Below, in pieces: positions 33,127 to 44,109 of a stretch of DNA of 64,000 nucleotides. This DNA comes from Micropterix aruncella. Its lineage: Eukaryota; Arthropoda; Insecta; Lepidoptera; Micropterigidae. The DNA lies in NCBI GenBank assembly GCA_944548615.1, contig OX155967.1, positions 4,057,722 to 4,121,721 on the forward strand. The letters are read 5' to 3'. Both the position numbers and the translations under genes were made by a program. The number at the start of each line of letters is the position of its first letter. Position 1 is the first letter of the stretch. The notes under the pieces are model-generated. The model had not been told where the DNA came from and ran no database searches. It saw only the letters and a program-made list of their open reading frames with translations.

Positions 33127-33140
33127 AGATATTATTACAA
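33127..33140. repeat. 14-bp target duplication of the FB-A composite
   Basis: agatattattacaa occurs here and at 37025-37038, flanking the FB-A composite within the hAT-MITE. Related AT-rich units follow on the right, so chance similarity is possible but unlikely for 14 exact bases at the exact boundaries. Confidence 0.7.
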
Positions 33141-33600
33141 CTTGGGTTGTCGACTACAGCGGGCGAGTCCGTCACCTCAGGAAGTTTTAACGATTAGTCG
33201 TTCTATCTCCCTGGAGTGAGCGTAGAAGACTTGGGGACGAAACAGTCCACCATCTAACTACGTCACAAGCCCGTAAAAGGCCAACGCCTTAACCGCGAGA
33301 TAGCCAGGAATGTTACCTGGCGGGCCGACACTCACGCCCTTACTTCCAATTGTGACCAGATTACTCCGGTCTCTCGATTGGTTACGAGTTCGAGGTCGCT
33401 TGCGCGGTCCTCTCCCTTACGAAGCGGTGAAACGGTGTATACCGAATCTATCGCGGACCACAGCGTCCTTTGCCCGGCTGTTCACCCAGGATCGGATGGC
33501 CGATGGTCGTTTCAAGAGCAGTCGCCGTAAGGTCCGCAACCACCCCCGCTCTATAGGAAACAGTACTGCTTCCAGACTCCCCCGACTGTTAGTCAGAGTT

Positions 33601-36234
33601 ACTTCGGGAGTCCCTGAGATCGGCTCGGAGCGTCTACCACGCCGCTATTAGGCGTGCCAAGACTGATTCCTGGCGTACATGGGTTAGCGAAGTTGGGAAT
33701 GCAAACCCATGGGACATGAAGAACGTCATCGACAAAGGTGCCAAGCGGGGTGGGAACTACCTCTCTAGCATTGTCGAGGGTACTTCCGCCCCGCTTGACA
33801 CCGAAGGCACTCTTTCAGTTCTCCTCGGTTCTTTGTGTCCATCGGATCGGAATGACAATGACGATCCCCACCACGCGCAGTTGCGGCGGCTTAGTGCCGT
33901 AGACTCGCGCGTACCTGATCTGTCAGAGGTAACAGCGGACGAGGTCGGCACCGTCATCGGGTCGCTATCGCGCAGAAAGGCACCGGGGATAGACAACTTT
34001 ACGTCTGATATAGTGAAGCGGGTGTGGGAATTCGCAAGATGGGAGGTGACTGTCCTGATGCAGAAATGCATTAGGGACGGTCATTTCCCATTATGCTGGA
34101 AGGCTGGCCTCCTGCGGGTGATTCCCAAAGGTAACGACAAGCCGCGCTCGGATCCGAAAGCGTACAGGCCCATCACGCTCCTTCCCATAATGGGTAAGGT
34201 GCTCGAAGTGCTTGTGCGCGAACGGCTGGAGAGGACTCTGTCTCCCCAGAACGAGCGTCAGTTTGGCTTTACTTCAGGGAAAAGCACGGAGGACGCCATC
34301 CTGTTTGCGAAAAACTGGGTCCGCAACTACGACGGCCGCTACGTGGTAGGCGTATTTTTGGATATCTCCGGTGCATTCGACAACGCGTGGTGGCCGATGC
34401 TTATATGCAAGCTTCGCGCCCGCCTGTGCCCGAACAATTTGTTGAAAGTAGTGAGGAGCTACTTTTCAGACAGATCTGTCACTCTGAGGTACGGCCCGAC
34501 CAGCGTCACCAAAACCCCGACCATGGGCTGTCCACAGGGGTCAGTGTTGGGTCCTAGCCTTTGGAACATTCTCTTTGATGATTTCCTCGGTCTACCTTAC
34601 CCGGAGGGGTGCACCGTCAGCGCTTATGCAGACGACGCTCTTCTCCTGGTGGGCGGCAGGAGTCGCGCAGAGGTCGAGAGAAGGGTGGCTGACTCGCTGG
34701 ACCTGATCCTCGGATGGGGTCAGCGAAACAGACTCACCTTCTCTCCGACGAAAACTCAGGCGCTTCTCCTGAAGGGACATCTTAAGCGGAACCCTGTCAT
34801 CAGGATGAACGGTCGCCCGGTATCCTTCCCGGCCACCGTTCGATACCTGGGGGTGACGCTTACGGCTTCCCTTTCCTTTCTTTCGCACGCAAAGATTACA
34901 GCCGAAAAATCCCGGGATCTATTCTTTGCGCTCCGCGGAGTGAGTCGGGCCGACTGGGGAATTCGTTTCCCGGCGGTCATGACTATCTATAAGGGCGTCT
35001 TCGTCCCGCGTGCGACTTATGCCGCACGCGCTTGGACGAAGTCTGCTGTTCCTGAGGCGACGCGTGTCGCGCTGCTGCGCGGACAGCGCATCCCTCTCGT
35101 GGCCCTGACCGGGGCGTAGAGAACGACGTCCACTCTTGCGTTACCCGTCATCGCTGGCGTTCTGCCGATTGACCTGGAGATTCTGGAGCGTGCGGCGTTG
35201 TCGCGGTACCGCCGGGGCGAGCCGGTAGTCCTTCATGGCCTGTCGATCGACCCGGTAGCGCACCGAGCTGGGGAGTTTGCCCGCCTGATTCGGGTGGAGT
35301 CCTTGCGTGTCTGGCAGGCTAGATGGGACGCCGGGGGTACGGGCCGCCTCACCCATTGCTTTTTCCCGTCCGTCGCAGTGCGGATGGCAAATTCGTTTCT
35401 GCGGTTCGACCACCATACCACGCAGCTGGTTGGGGGCCACGGAGAGTTCAGAGCCAAACTATTTGACTTTGGACTTGCCGATGACCCCCGATGCGCCTGT
35501 GGGTATGGTCGCCAAACTGCGGAACACGTAATTTGGTCTTGCCCAATTCTAGCGGCTGCACGGGAGAAATTGATGGATGCAGTGGGCGCGTGCGTTGGGC
35601 GCTCTCCGATTTGGTACCAGGATCTGGTCAGTTGTAGGAGCTGCTTCCAGTCGTTTGGCGAGCTTGTGGAGCACTGGGTGGCTTCTTGGGAAAGCATGAG
35701 GCCTCGGGATACCCCCCAGGGGGTACCCTCTTCCTTGGTGGCGTGATTCGGCGGCTACTTCCAGCCCGAAGTGCCCATCTTTGTGTCCGTCTCTTTACCG
35801 CCCCGAAGGGCGTTTCGTTCTTTGCAGGATCCAGGGATTCCTCCCCCCCGTGGCTGCTCCGAGACCTGCCCACGGACCGTGCGCCTCCACCATCATCGTT
35901 TCTCGAGCGTCCTCTACCCCGCTTACCGGCCCTAAATTTGTTATTTGTTGTTTTATTTTTTTTATTTTTTTATTTTGTGAATATGGTAAATTTAGTATTA
36001 TTTTTGTAAATTTTTACTTTGTAAATTCTTTTATTATTATAAATAAATGGGTTCTCGGGGCGGTACGGGGGGGGGGTGGTTTACCCTATTTCACCCCCTG
36101 CGCGTTCTACCCTTCTGGTACGCGCAGGGTTGTCGTAGCACGACATCCCGGGCAGACAAGACGACCCTCGTCGTTATAACTGCCCGGGCGGTGGGCGGGG
36201 TTTGGTGCCCTCACCTATCGCCTTGAAACTCTAA
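33601..36234 (+). mobile_element. R1-clade LINE, 5'-truncated
   Basis: Flanked by an exact 16-bp duplication actgttagtcagagtt (33585-33600, 36235-36250), the length typical of R1-clade LINEs. It includes the RT and C-terminal part of ORF2 and a 3' UTR with a G run at about 36068-36077. It is noticeably more GC-rich than its surroundings. It is inserted in FB-A sequence and not in rDNA, so it belongs to a dispersed relative of R1 (Waldo-like). Confidence 0.9.
33602..35746 (+). pseudogene. R1-clade LINE ORF2 (RT and C-terminal domain), one stop
   Basis: Opens within ORF2 (SARSVYHAAIRRAKTDSWR), continues into KAPGIDNFTSDIVKRVWE, YRPITLLPIMGKVLE, RQFGFTSGKSTEDAI, VVGVFLDISGAFDNAWWPML, TMGCPQGSVLGPSLWNILFD and an intact AYADDALLLV. 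The C-terminal region has a C-x-C-x7-H-x4-C knuckle (RCACGYGRQTAEHVIWSC). The single disabling change is an in-frame TAG at 35117-35119; the frame then continues (RTTSTLALPVIAGVLPIDLE) to 35746. The endonuclease is missing through 5' truncation. Confidence 0.92.
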
Positions 36235-37849
36235 ACTGTTAGTCAGAGTTTTGGGAGCTAATGGGCCCATGATGAGGTGGCCACGATGACCCATGTGTTC
36301 AGGGTCGGTCACACTCACGGGTCAACACCCCTCCGATGGCCTCCACGCATGGGGTGTGAGCCTGGGTAGGACACTGGGTCAAACAGTCTCCCCTGGGAAT
36401 CAAACCTCTGGCGCTCCTGGACGGTCTGCGCACCGAGCGGCGCAAGCCAATCGACTGTGCTCTCCGACTAACAATCGGGGGAGTCTGGGAACTGTATTGT
36501 TTCCTATAGAGCGGAGGTGGTTGTCTACCTTACGGTGACTGCTCTTGAAATGACCATTGGCCATCCGATCCCGGTTCAGAGTCGGCCAAAGGACGCCTTG
36601 GTCCGCGATAGATTCGGTTCACACCGTTTCACCGCTTCGTAAGGGAGAGGACTTGCGGGTTGTGACGTAGCTGGACGTTGGATTTGTTCTGTCCAAGGTC
36701 TTCTACGTTCACTGCAAGGCGATAGAACGAGAAAATCGTTAAAACGTCCTGTGGTGACGGGCACGCCCGTTGTAGTTGACACCGCAAGTTGTTAGTCAGA
36801 GTTCACAGTCGATTGGCTTACGCCGCACGATGCGCAGACCGTCCAGGAGCGCCAGAAGTTTGATTCCCAGGGGAAAGTGACCATAAGGCCAGAGTCCTAC
36901 CCAGAATCGCATTTCAACACCTATCCGGCGTGGAGGCCGTCGGATAGGTGTTAACCCGTGAGTGTGACCAACCCTGAACAGAATGTGTCTTCGTGGCCAA
37001 CTCAGCAAGGGCTAATTAACTCCCAGATATTATTACAATTAAATATTAGATATTATTATAGATATTAGATATTAGATATAGATATTATTACAATAAGTAA
37101 TAATGTTGTTTAGTTTAGTGTTGTTTAGTAGCAATAGCATTAGTATTAATGTTATTTAGTAGCAACGTTTTCTTACGCTAATCGATTTGTCTATTTTTAG
37201 TGAAAAGTTAAATGTCTTACAGTTGTGTTTGTGTGTCTGTCATATTAAACAAGTAAAATATTGTATTGTCCTGTTTCTTTCCTATATTGTGTACCTAATG
37301 ACCTAGACCTCATTATAAAATAAAGTTTTTTGACAAAATAGCAATTAGTTGATTAATTAGGCAGGCCCCCAAGTAATATTAACCCAGGGCCCCACAAACG
37401 CACGTTTCGCCCCTGTGCCTAGCGAACGATTATTTAGCAGTGCCGGAATTATATATAAGCCTTCTCGTAATCGACTGCAATCTGAAAAGGCAGCTTAGCT
37501 ATTGTTCTAAAAATATAAATTACCTTTAATATAATTTCAAGTTGGGTGGTTAACCACTAATTGTATTTTATTTTTGTATGTTAGGTAATGGTAGGTACTT
37601 TAAATATTCAAAATGTAAGAAGATTGTTTTTAATATTTAAAAGTCACGGAAGTATCATAACTGATTTTTCGTTTAAAATACCTAATAATAATATTCCTTT
37701 TAATTACAATTTCGTTGGATATATGTTATTTGAGTAATTCATTAAAATCAGCATCAGCATCACCTGATATTTACCAAGTAGTATACCTGCTGTATATCAG
37801 CTGTAGTATACCACACCTTAACTTACGCGACTGTGTACATGCCGACTAC

Positions 37850-38515
37850 AATTGCCCTCATTGTCCATATACGACTATTGAGAAAGTGAGTAAAATAAAT
37901 TACCTTGGAGTTATTGTAGATGATAAGCTCAACTGGAAGGACCATGCATACAGGATACTGCATCAAAAGTCCGCCAGTTATCCACATATTTAATGTACTA
38001 AGGAGTGTAATCTCAAAACCCCATAATCAAAACAATCTATTATGCTTTAGTCAATAGTATACTGTCATATGGGATCATTGGATGGGGTGGCGCGTCACTT
38101 TCAGCTCTAGATCCCTTGATTAAGGCTCAAAAGTCAATAATTAGGGTAATGAATAAAAAGCCTCTTAGGTTCTTCAGCGACCACTTATTTAAAGAGTTCC
38201 GAGTACTAGACATAACGCCAATTATATGTGAAAGTATCAACAATATTTTATTACACCCACACAGAGCGGCATATGCTTAACTCTCACACTACCAGAACAC
38301 GCGCAGTTACAGCCATGCAACATGATGTCCCCCGAAAACTAAACTCGCCCAACGACATTTTTCTTTTCTAGCTGTCAGACTACACAATAGAATAAATTCG
38401 GAATTAAAAGTGAAGTTAGATACCATACGAGGTAGAAAAATTATGACTGAATGGTTGATTGAGCTAGGAAGGAAAAACACGGAGAAATTGATTAATCATA
38501 TTGCTGTATAAAAAT
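37850..38515 (+). pseudogene. LINE RT C-terminal fragment, multiply frameshifted
   Basis: Reads VSKINYLGVIVDDKLNWKDH, then after shifts YYALVNSILSYGIIGWGGAS, LIKAQKSIIRVMNKKPLRFF. The same blocks occur in the LINE at 62.4-63.6 kb (LIKAQKLILRVINKKPPKY), so both are one family. The catalytic part is absent. Confidence 0.8.
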
Positions 38516-38541
38516 ACCTAACTACATAAAATTACTACTTT

Positions 38542-38868
<327 letters not shown>

Positions 38869-39354
38869 ACCCAACTAGGCCAAATATAGCCTGTATCTGG
38901 GCATACGACTTATTTTCTGACTTAGGTCGAGAAGCCTAACTGACGTAGGTACTCATATAGATACATATACACATATACACATACACACATACATATACCT
39001 ACATACACAAATATATAAATATAACGATCTAGATATATTATAGTATTATTCTTTTGCATTATATTACAGTATATTACATTTTGTTTAATATATTATATCA
39101 TATTATATAGTATAATATTAAAGTTATGCAGAAATATTTTTTTTTTAAAGATATGACTTGCAGAAGTTCGTTCTCTGTCCTTGAACGATCTATGTCGTCA
39201 AGAAGCCATTTTTAAATATTTTTTAAAAAAAATGGCATTTTCTGTTTCCTTTATTTTGTCATCAAGACGGTTGAATATTTTCGGTGCTATATAGTTGAAC
39301 TGTCTTTGGGAAAATGAAGAATTAACTCATTAAATGAAGAATTAACAATGTATA
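38869..39354. other. AT-rich intergenic
   Basis: Simple-sequence drift (tatattat, cacatac units). No gene recognised. Confidence 0.4.
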
Positions 39355-39710
39355 TAATCAATGCGTGTTGCCACATGGCACTGAGACGTGGTCGCTATTA
39401 TTGTCCTCATACACAAGCTCAAAGTCGCGCAAAGAGCCATGGAGAGAGCAATGCTTGGAGTTTCACTGCGTGAAATTCGCAGGAGGACTAAGGTCACTGA
39501 TATACTATAGCTCGTATATTTACCAACTTGAAATGGCAAGAGGCAGCCCAAGTAGCAAAAATTGGCTATATAAAGGTCACGACAACGTTTTCGCTACAGC
39601 TTTTAGTCACAAGAAACTAGTAATATAGCAGTGTCAATATTACGTCTATACAGACAACAGGTTTTCGCAATCGGCTCTGGATCGAGCGACTAGGAGACGA
39701 CACCAGAAGA
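39355..39710 (+). pseudogene. RTE-like LINE RT C-terminal fragment
   Basis: Across frame changes the translation reads HGTETWSLLLS, then HKLKVAQRAMERAMLGVSLR and IRRRTKVTDI. This is the RTE-type block around Y-G-x-E-T-W and R-A-M-E-R-A-M-L-G. Strongly decayed. Confidence 0.75.
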
Positions 39711-40054
39711 AGAAGGCATGTTTAGGGGTTCTCACGAAGCGACTGCTGCGGTGTGTAGTGTTTGATAAGGGTCTTTAACGTGCGGCAGCCTTTACGAGTT
39801 ATTATAGTACCGAGGTCGGGCCAGCGACGCGACAGCATTAAACATTTAATGCTGCATCTTCACAGGGACAGATCTGGATGCCGCTAACGGTAGAAATACA
39901 CTAACCACTAGGGAATCATTCTATTGCCAATACAGAAGAAATATATGAAAGAGAATGGACGGAGATTTTTATACTCCAATGCGCGATTCGACCCGATCTT
40001 AAACGAGATATGCCGTGATATAACTTCTACATCGGCAAATAAACCAGAAAACTA
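39711..40054. other. Intergenic, unassigned
   Basis: No coding or repeat feature recognised; the phrase tagggaatcattctattgcc suggests LINE debris but cannot be supported. Confidence 0.3.
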
Positions 40055-40856
40055 TGAAAATATGAAATCGAAGACTGTCGCGGTTGTTTGATATTATGAA
40101 AATTTTTAAAAACGAATTTACTGCGTGAATTTTGCGTAGCACCCGATGTTTCGGCGATGTTGCAACCGCCATTGTCCAGGGCACAGTATACCAGGTGGTG
40201 TACTGTGTCCAGGGTAGACTGAAGCACCGTCAATCCGCAATTTCGCGGGTAGGCGGCAAACCGCTGCCACTGAGCAGATTATAATGGTAGGGCGGCGGTT
40301 TCGAAGCGCACGCATTTCAAAAATCAAAAACGGCCCATAGCCACTAGACTGATGGAACACGTCAAAGCTGTTAAAAAAGTTCAGCGAAAAAATCGATCTG
40401 CGAACACATATTGGATAGCGGAACGAGCCACTGCGTGCAATTTCAAAATCCCATCGTGCTATCCAAAGAACAATTTTGTTGTCCTCGCATGATCCGAGAA
40501 GTCATTGAAATAAGAAGAACCCCGAACTTCAATAAAGATGACGGTTTAAAACTCTCTATTCCGTGGAGCCCTCTTTTTGAAATGTTCTCAATTCCTATCG
40601 TCGAGCGCAGGGACGTAATATAGGATACAGTGATGAATGCGTGCACGTCGGATTTTCGACATACGCGCACTTTGAAACAGCCGCCCCACCACCACCATTA
40701 TAATATGCGCAGTGGCAGCGGTTTGCCGCCTACCAGCGGAACAACGGATCGACGGCGGTTTAGTCGACCCTTAGACAACGGCGGTTGCAACATCGCCGAA
40801 ACCTCGGGTGCTACAAAATTTACGCGGTAAATTTCTTTTTAAAACCTTTTCATAAT
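40055..40856. mobile_element. Second inverted dimer of PLE 3' ends, asymmetric
   Basis: A short minus arm (about 40063-40325, 3' UTR and end of the coding region) meets a longer plus arm (about 40326-40856) head to head. Flanking agaaaacta (40046-40054, 40857-40865) may be a 9-bp duplication. The arms are diverged from those at 26.8-28.2 kb, so this is an independent, older event. Confidence 0.7.
40326..40618 (+). pseudogene. PLE GIY-YIG segment, plus arm of second dimer
   Basis: Reads RPIATRLMEHVKAVKK-like sequence with a frameshift near 40388, then QFQNPIVLSKEQF, MIREVIEIRRTPNFNKDDGL and a stop near 40621. The GIY-YIG tyrosine block is missing because the arm begins inside the domain. Inactive. 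Confidence 0.75.
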
Positions 40857-40920
40857 AGAAAACTACTCTGTCTAATATCCGTTGAGCCTAACCTAAAGAT
40901 GGTTAGGAATTACGTTGAAT

Positions 40921-40952
40921 GGAGGGGTGGGGGCGTGGGGGGGGGGGGGGTG
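40921..40952 (+). repeat. G-run
   Basis: ggaggggtgggggcgtgggg followed by an 8-12-base G run, next to the PLE dimer. Possible quadruplex-forming tract. Confidence 0.7.
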
Positions 40953-41149
40953 TAATATAGGTGAGACGGTACTAAGCGTGCGAAAGAAAGACAACACAGC
41001 CGTGAAATCCTGATAAGGATATGTAGGTCAAGAGTCATCCGCTGCGCGCTAATGGGCGAATTACTGTAAAATGTAATTACATTGTAATTATAGCGAATTA
41101 CTGCATTGTGCAAATCAATATAATAATATATACACAGACTGGCACGCTA

Positions 41150-41205
41150 TCGTTATAACTCCCTGGGGTGACGAATTCGCCCGTTGTAATTGACACACCT
41201 CAATG
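41150..41205 (-). repeat. FB-A 5' end fragment
   Basis: ctggggtgacgaattcgccc and gttgtaattgacac are the complement of the family start (gtcaactacaacgggcgagcccgtcacc, here broken by changes). Very short relic. Confidence 0.6.
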
Positions 41206-41325
41206 ATGGCATAACTAATAATCCTTAAATATTATGGAAAAATTAAATAAAAAACTATTTTTTGCATAATCAAAATACCTATATTTTGATTGCGATATAC
41301 GCAAATTGATATAATTATATTTTGT

Positions 41326-41530
41326 TGCGTTCGTAGCCACGTTGACACCGGTTCTCCTCGTTATTACTGAAGTTAAGCGGCGTTGGCTTTGTCGCCAATA
41401 CTTAGATTTGTGACCGCCTGAGTGTTTGACTGAATGATGCTATAAATGCCCACCTAGAAGATGGTGCCAATAGGCAACAAGGCAGGTTCCATAAGAAGAT
41501 ACATGCGTTTGTGTTAAAAAAAATAAAAAA
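41326..41530 (+). ncRNA. 5S rRNA-derived SINE or 5S pseudogene
   Basis: 41326-41445 follows 5S rRNA in order: cggttctc, a degraded GATC region, ctgaagttaagcggcgttgg (box A region of the internal promoter), tacttagat and gtgaccgcctg (box C region). It continues into a non-5S body and an A-rich end at about 41513-41530. 5S heads define SINE3 elements; the added body and A-rich end favour a SINE over a simple gene copy. Too mutated to be a working rRNA gene. Confidence 0.7.
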
Positions 41531-41948
41531 TATTTACCTATTATTTAATAAGTCTGGAAAAGCAAATGTCCACCCCCTTTAATTTCTAATAGCTAGCTTT
41601 ATAAATCATTGTTTAATATTTCTTCCACTTTCGGTCTATTGATTGGTGGAAAGGAAATGATAAATGGATCAGCTGTCAGTTACATGTTTTCTTTGATTAA
41701 TTCTCTTTTCTCCATAAAAAAAACAGTATATAATAATATGCTCTGTGTTTCGTTGTCGTATATTGTCCAAATTACGTGCCTACTCCTTTGATGTGATTTT
41801 TGATCCATATTATATAACCTCAAAATACCCATTTTATGTTATTTATCATTTGACGAGATTATAGGTTTTAATGATTGTGTTTAGGAATGCGACTCTTTCT
41901 TTTATTTTGGACCATTAGGACTAAAGTCTAGGCTAAAGTCTGTCTGTG
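41531..41948. other. AT-rich intergenic
   Basis: No feature recognised. Confidence 0.3.
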
Positions 41949-43028
41949 TGGGCGGATCTATATAAGGGCTTTTTGGGCTGCAGCCCAGGGCCCCGTGGAT
42001 ATAAAGGGCCCCAGCCTCCATTGAAAATAAAGGACAATATTGTGAATTACAAACAAAATCTCAAATTTTAAAAATTCCTATCATAATGTTGGCAACCCTG
42101 AGATCAAATTCTCGCCTATATTGCGGGGGACTCTGCGCCGTCTGTTTTCAGTGTATTTTCTCCCAAACGCAGTCATTCGCAGCGAACAACCTTCATGTAT
42201 CAATTTCTCGACGGATGGGGCGGACCGCTGGCGACAAATTCTGTTTTTTTCGCTTTTCTGCACTGTGTAGGTACATAATAACAACCTGCATAATAACATG
42301 TTGATTTCTTTTGCAATACCTTAATTTTTAAATCTTTATTTTAAAAAAGAACATCTATGTATAGCAGTTTAGTTCCTACCGAGGCTAGTGCCTTGTCAAT
42401 AGGTAACCAGAATGAATGCTTGTTTAAATTTTACTTATATTAACTAGCTTTACAATTAATATTAATACTTGCCTAATTAAGCTACTAATTAAGATAGTTA
42501 GCATAGTTGTTTAGTTAAGCTATTAAGCAACGTTTTCTTAAGCTAATCGATTTGTCTATTTTTAGTGAAAAGTTAAATGTGTTACAGTTGTGTTTGTTTG
42601 TCTGTCATATTAAACAAAAAAAATATTGCATTGTCCACTTTTTATCTTATATTATGTACAAATTGACCTAGACATCATTATCGAAAACAGATTTTTGGCA
42701 AAATGGCCATTAGTTGATTAATTAGGCAGGCCCCCAAGTAATATAAGCCAGGGCCCAGGGCCCGACCTTTCTTATATTGTCTACCTATTGACCTAGACAT
42801 CATTATCAAAAACAGTTTTTTGGCAAAATGGCAATTAGTTGATTAATTAGGCAGGCCCCAAGTAATATTAGCCAGGGCCCAGGGCCCGACCTTTCTTATA
42901 TTGTCTACCTATTGACCTAGACATCATTATCAAAAACAGTTTTTTGGCAAAATAGCAATTAGTTGATTAATTAGGCAGGCCCCAAGTAATATTAGCCCAG
43001 GGCTCCACAAACGCACGGTCCGCCCCTG
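41949..43028 (+). mobile_element. hAT-type MITE, copy 2, expanded
   Basis: Same family as 32897-37415: agggctttttgggctgcagc, ccgaggctagtgccttgtca, gttgattaattaggcaggcc and right end ccgcccctg. The left end is eroded (gggcgga). It carries an extra 320 bp at about 42048-42365 not present in copy 1, and tandem duplications at its right side. The duplication of the target is unclear because the flanks are GT-rich. Confidence 0.85.
42634..43008 (+). repeat. Three tandem units of about 124 bp inside the hAT-MITE
   Basis: cccgacctttcttatattg occurs at 42761 and 42885 (period 124), and a more diverged unit precedes from about 42634. Each holds the block gttgattaattaggcaggcc. Copy 1 has a single unit, so the expansion happened in this copy. 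Confidence 0.85.
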
Positions 43029-43423
43029 TGTGTGTGTCTGTTTGTCTGTCCCTCTGCGTGTGTGTGTGTGTGTGTATGTATTCCTTCACGATAACGCCCA
43101 AACGCTTTATACGATTAAGGTAAAATTCGGCATGCAGAGATTATTTAGTCATGGCAAGAGTTGAACAGGTCCCCCAGAGGACGCGCTAGTCATACTTCAA
43201 TCTCGAAATATGAGACTTAGAGACTTGAAATTCGGTACACTATCTTTTATACAAGCAACAAAAAAAAACGCCATACATTTTATTCAAATAATAAAGTCGA
43301 GCCGCCCGATGCTAGCCAAGAAACAAACCATATTGGAAATAGGAATTTTAATACCACGGAAATACTTCAAAAATGGTATAAATATACTAAAAATGCTATA
43401 AATACACATACACAATTACTATC
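43029..43423. other. Intergenic with GT-rich start
   Basis: (GT)n-like sequence to about 43078, then unassigned sequence. ttcacgataacgcccaaacg resembles a dispersed repeat, but no second copy is visible in the window. Confidence 0.35.
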
Positions 43424-43492
43424 AGGGGGGAGGGGGAGAAAGGGGTTGGAGGTTGGGTATGTGGGTTGGGGGGACGGGGCGGGTAAGGGGGT
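43424..43492 (+). repeat. G-rich tract, quadruplex-capable
   Basis: Many runs of three or more G (gggggga, gggggagaaaggggttgg, gggttggggggacggggcgg). At least four G-runs fall within 40 bases. Confidence 0.7.
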
Positions 43493-43779
43493 CCTATCCT
43501 GCATTATCACAAGTGCCAAAACTAGACCATTGCAAGTAGTGAAATGTATAGATAGATAGATCTTTATTCGAAGTAGACTTACAGTACTTTCCGAACGTCT
43601 TACGTTTCTAGACATTTATGCCTAGCTTGTAGGCTTTACCATTGATTACTACACTATATAATCAATGGCTTTGCGTAATAGTAATAATAATAATAATAAT
43701 AACACTTTACAAATGGTTTTCATGGCTATGTTACACAAAAACGACTTGACCAGACCAATGTATCGCTTAAAAAATCTTC

Positions 43780-44109
43780 AATTTTTTAATAGCCTTTAGA
43801 GCACAAAGTATCTTTAACAATTTTTCTAAATTTAGTGTCTGGTAAAAGGGTTAGTTCCTCAGGCAAAGTGTTATAAAAGCGAACACCGTCTCCGTCTCCA
43901 AAAAAGTTCCGGATGAAAATATTCTTCTTCTTCCGATACTCTTCTTCTTCCGTGGATTCCTCTCCCGCCTTATCTAGAGTGCTTTGATAAATACTCAAGT
44001 GCTCAGGATGCAAAAATAGGTTTGGGGAATGATGTTTAGGAGGGGAGAAGGGGGTTTGGGAGGAAGAGGTGGGGGCGGGTTTTGGAGGTGGTTGGCAAGG
44101 GTGGAACAT
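43780..44109 (-). pseudogene. LINE ORF2 C-terminal fragment
   Basis: The minus-strand frame contains FFGDGDGVRFYNTLPEELTL and TKFRKIVKDTLCSKGYYK, the last block of CR1/Jockey-type ORF2. Upstream, a Pro-rich run (PCQPPPKPAPTSSSQTP) encoded by the G-rich plus strand is probably not original coding sequence. The 3' UTR lies at 43540-43780. Confidence 0.65.

Larger units (their letters stand above)
33141..37024. repeat. FB-A composite with long terminal inverted repeats
   Basis: Three parts: internal segment forward (33141-33600), a full element reversed (36251-36786), and the terminal segment forward (36787-37024). In 36251-37024 the ends are about 230-bp inverted repeats (gggagctaatgggccc against gggctaattaactccc) around a reversed internal segment. 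The junction gacaccgcaagt-tgttagtcagag mirrors the one at 12018. No protein is encoded. Confidence 0.75.
32897..37415 (+). mobile_element. hAT-type MITE, copy 1, carrying nested insertions
   Basis: Ends caggggcgaa and ttcgcccctg form a 10-bp inverted repeat, flanked by an exact 8-bp duplication tgcctagc (32889-32896, 37416-37423), the signature of hAT elements. Without the insertion at 33141-37038 it is about 620 bp and non-coding. A second copy lies at 41949-43028. It contains a strong short palindrome, gggctgcagccc. Confidence 0.9.
32858..37497 (+). pseudogene. hAT transposase C-terminus split by a hAT-type MITE
   Basis: The two pieces 32858-32896 (GMRTLSSPPACVPS) and 37416-37497 (continuing PSERLFSSAGIIYKPSRNRL, then QSEKAA-stop) join across the MITE once one 8-bp duplication is removed. 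The S-E-R-x-F-S-x-A-G block is the hallmark of the hAT C-terminal dimerisation domain, needed for transposase assembly. The catalytic core is not present here. Confidence 0.7.

Noticed and set aside
35233..35697. A 154-codon frame opposite the R1-clade LINE, and similar ones at 33757-34071 and 34592-34980
   Set aside because: Antisense shadows of a GC-rich true coding region.
41326..41445. A working 5S rRNA gene
   Set aside because: Many substitutions in the promoter region and in the stems, single copy, and fused to a non-5S body.
42634..43008. CRISPR-like array
   Set aside because: Contiguous tandem units without spacers, inside a eukaryotic MITE.
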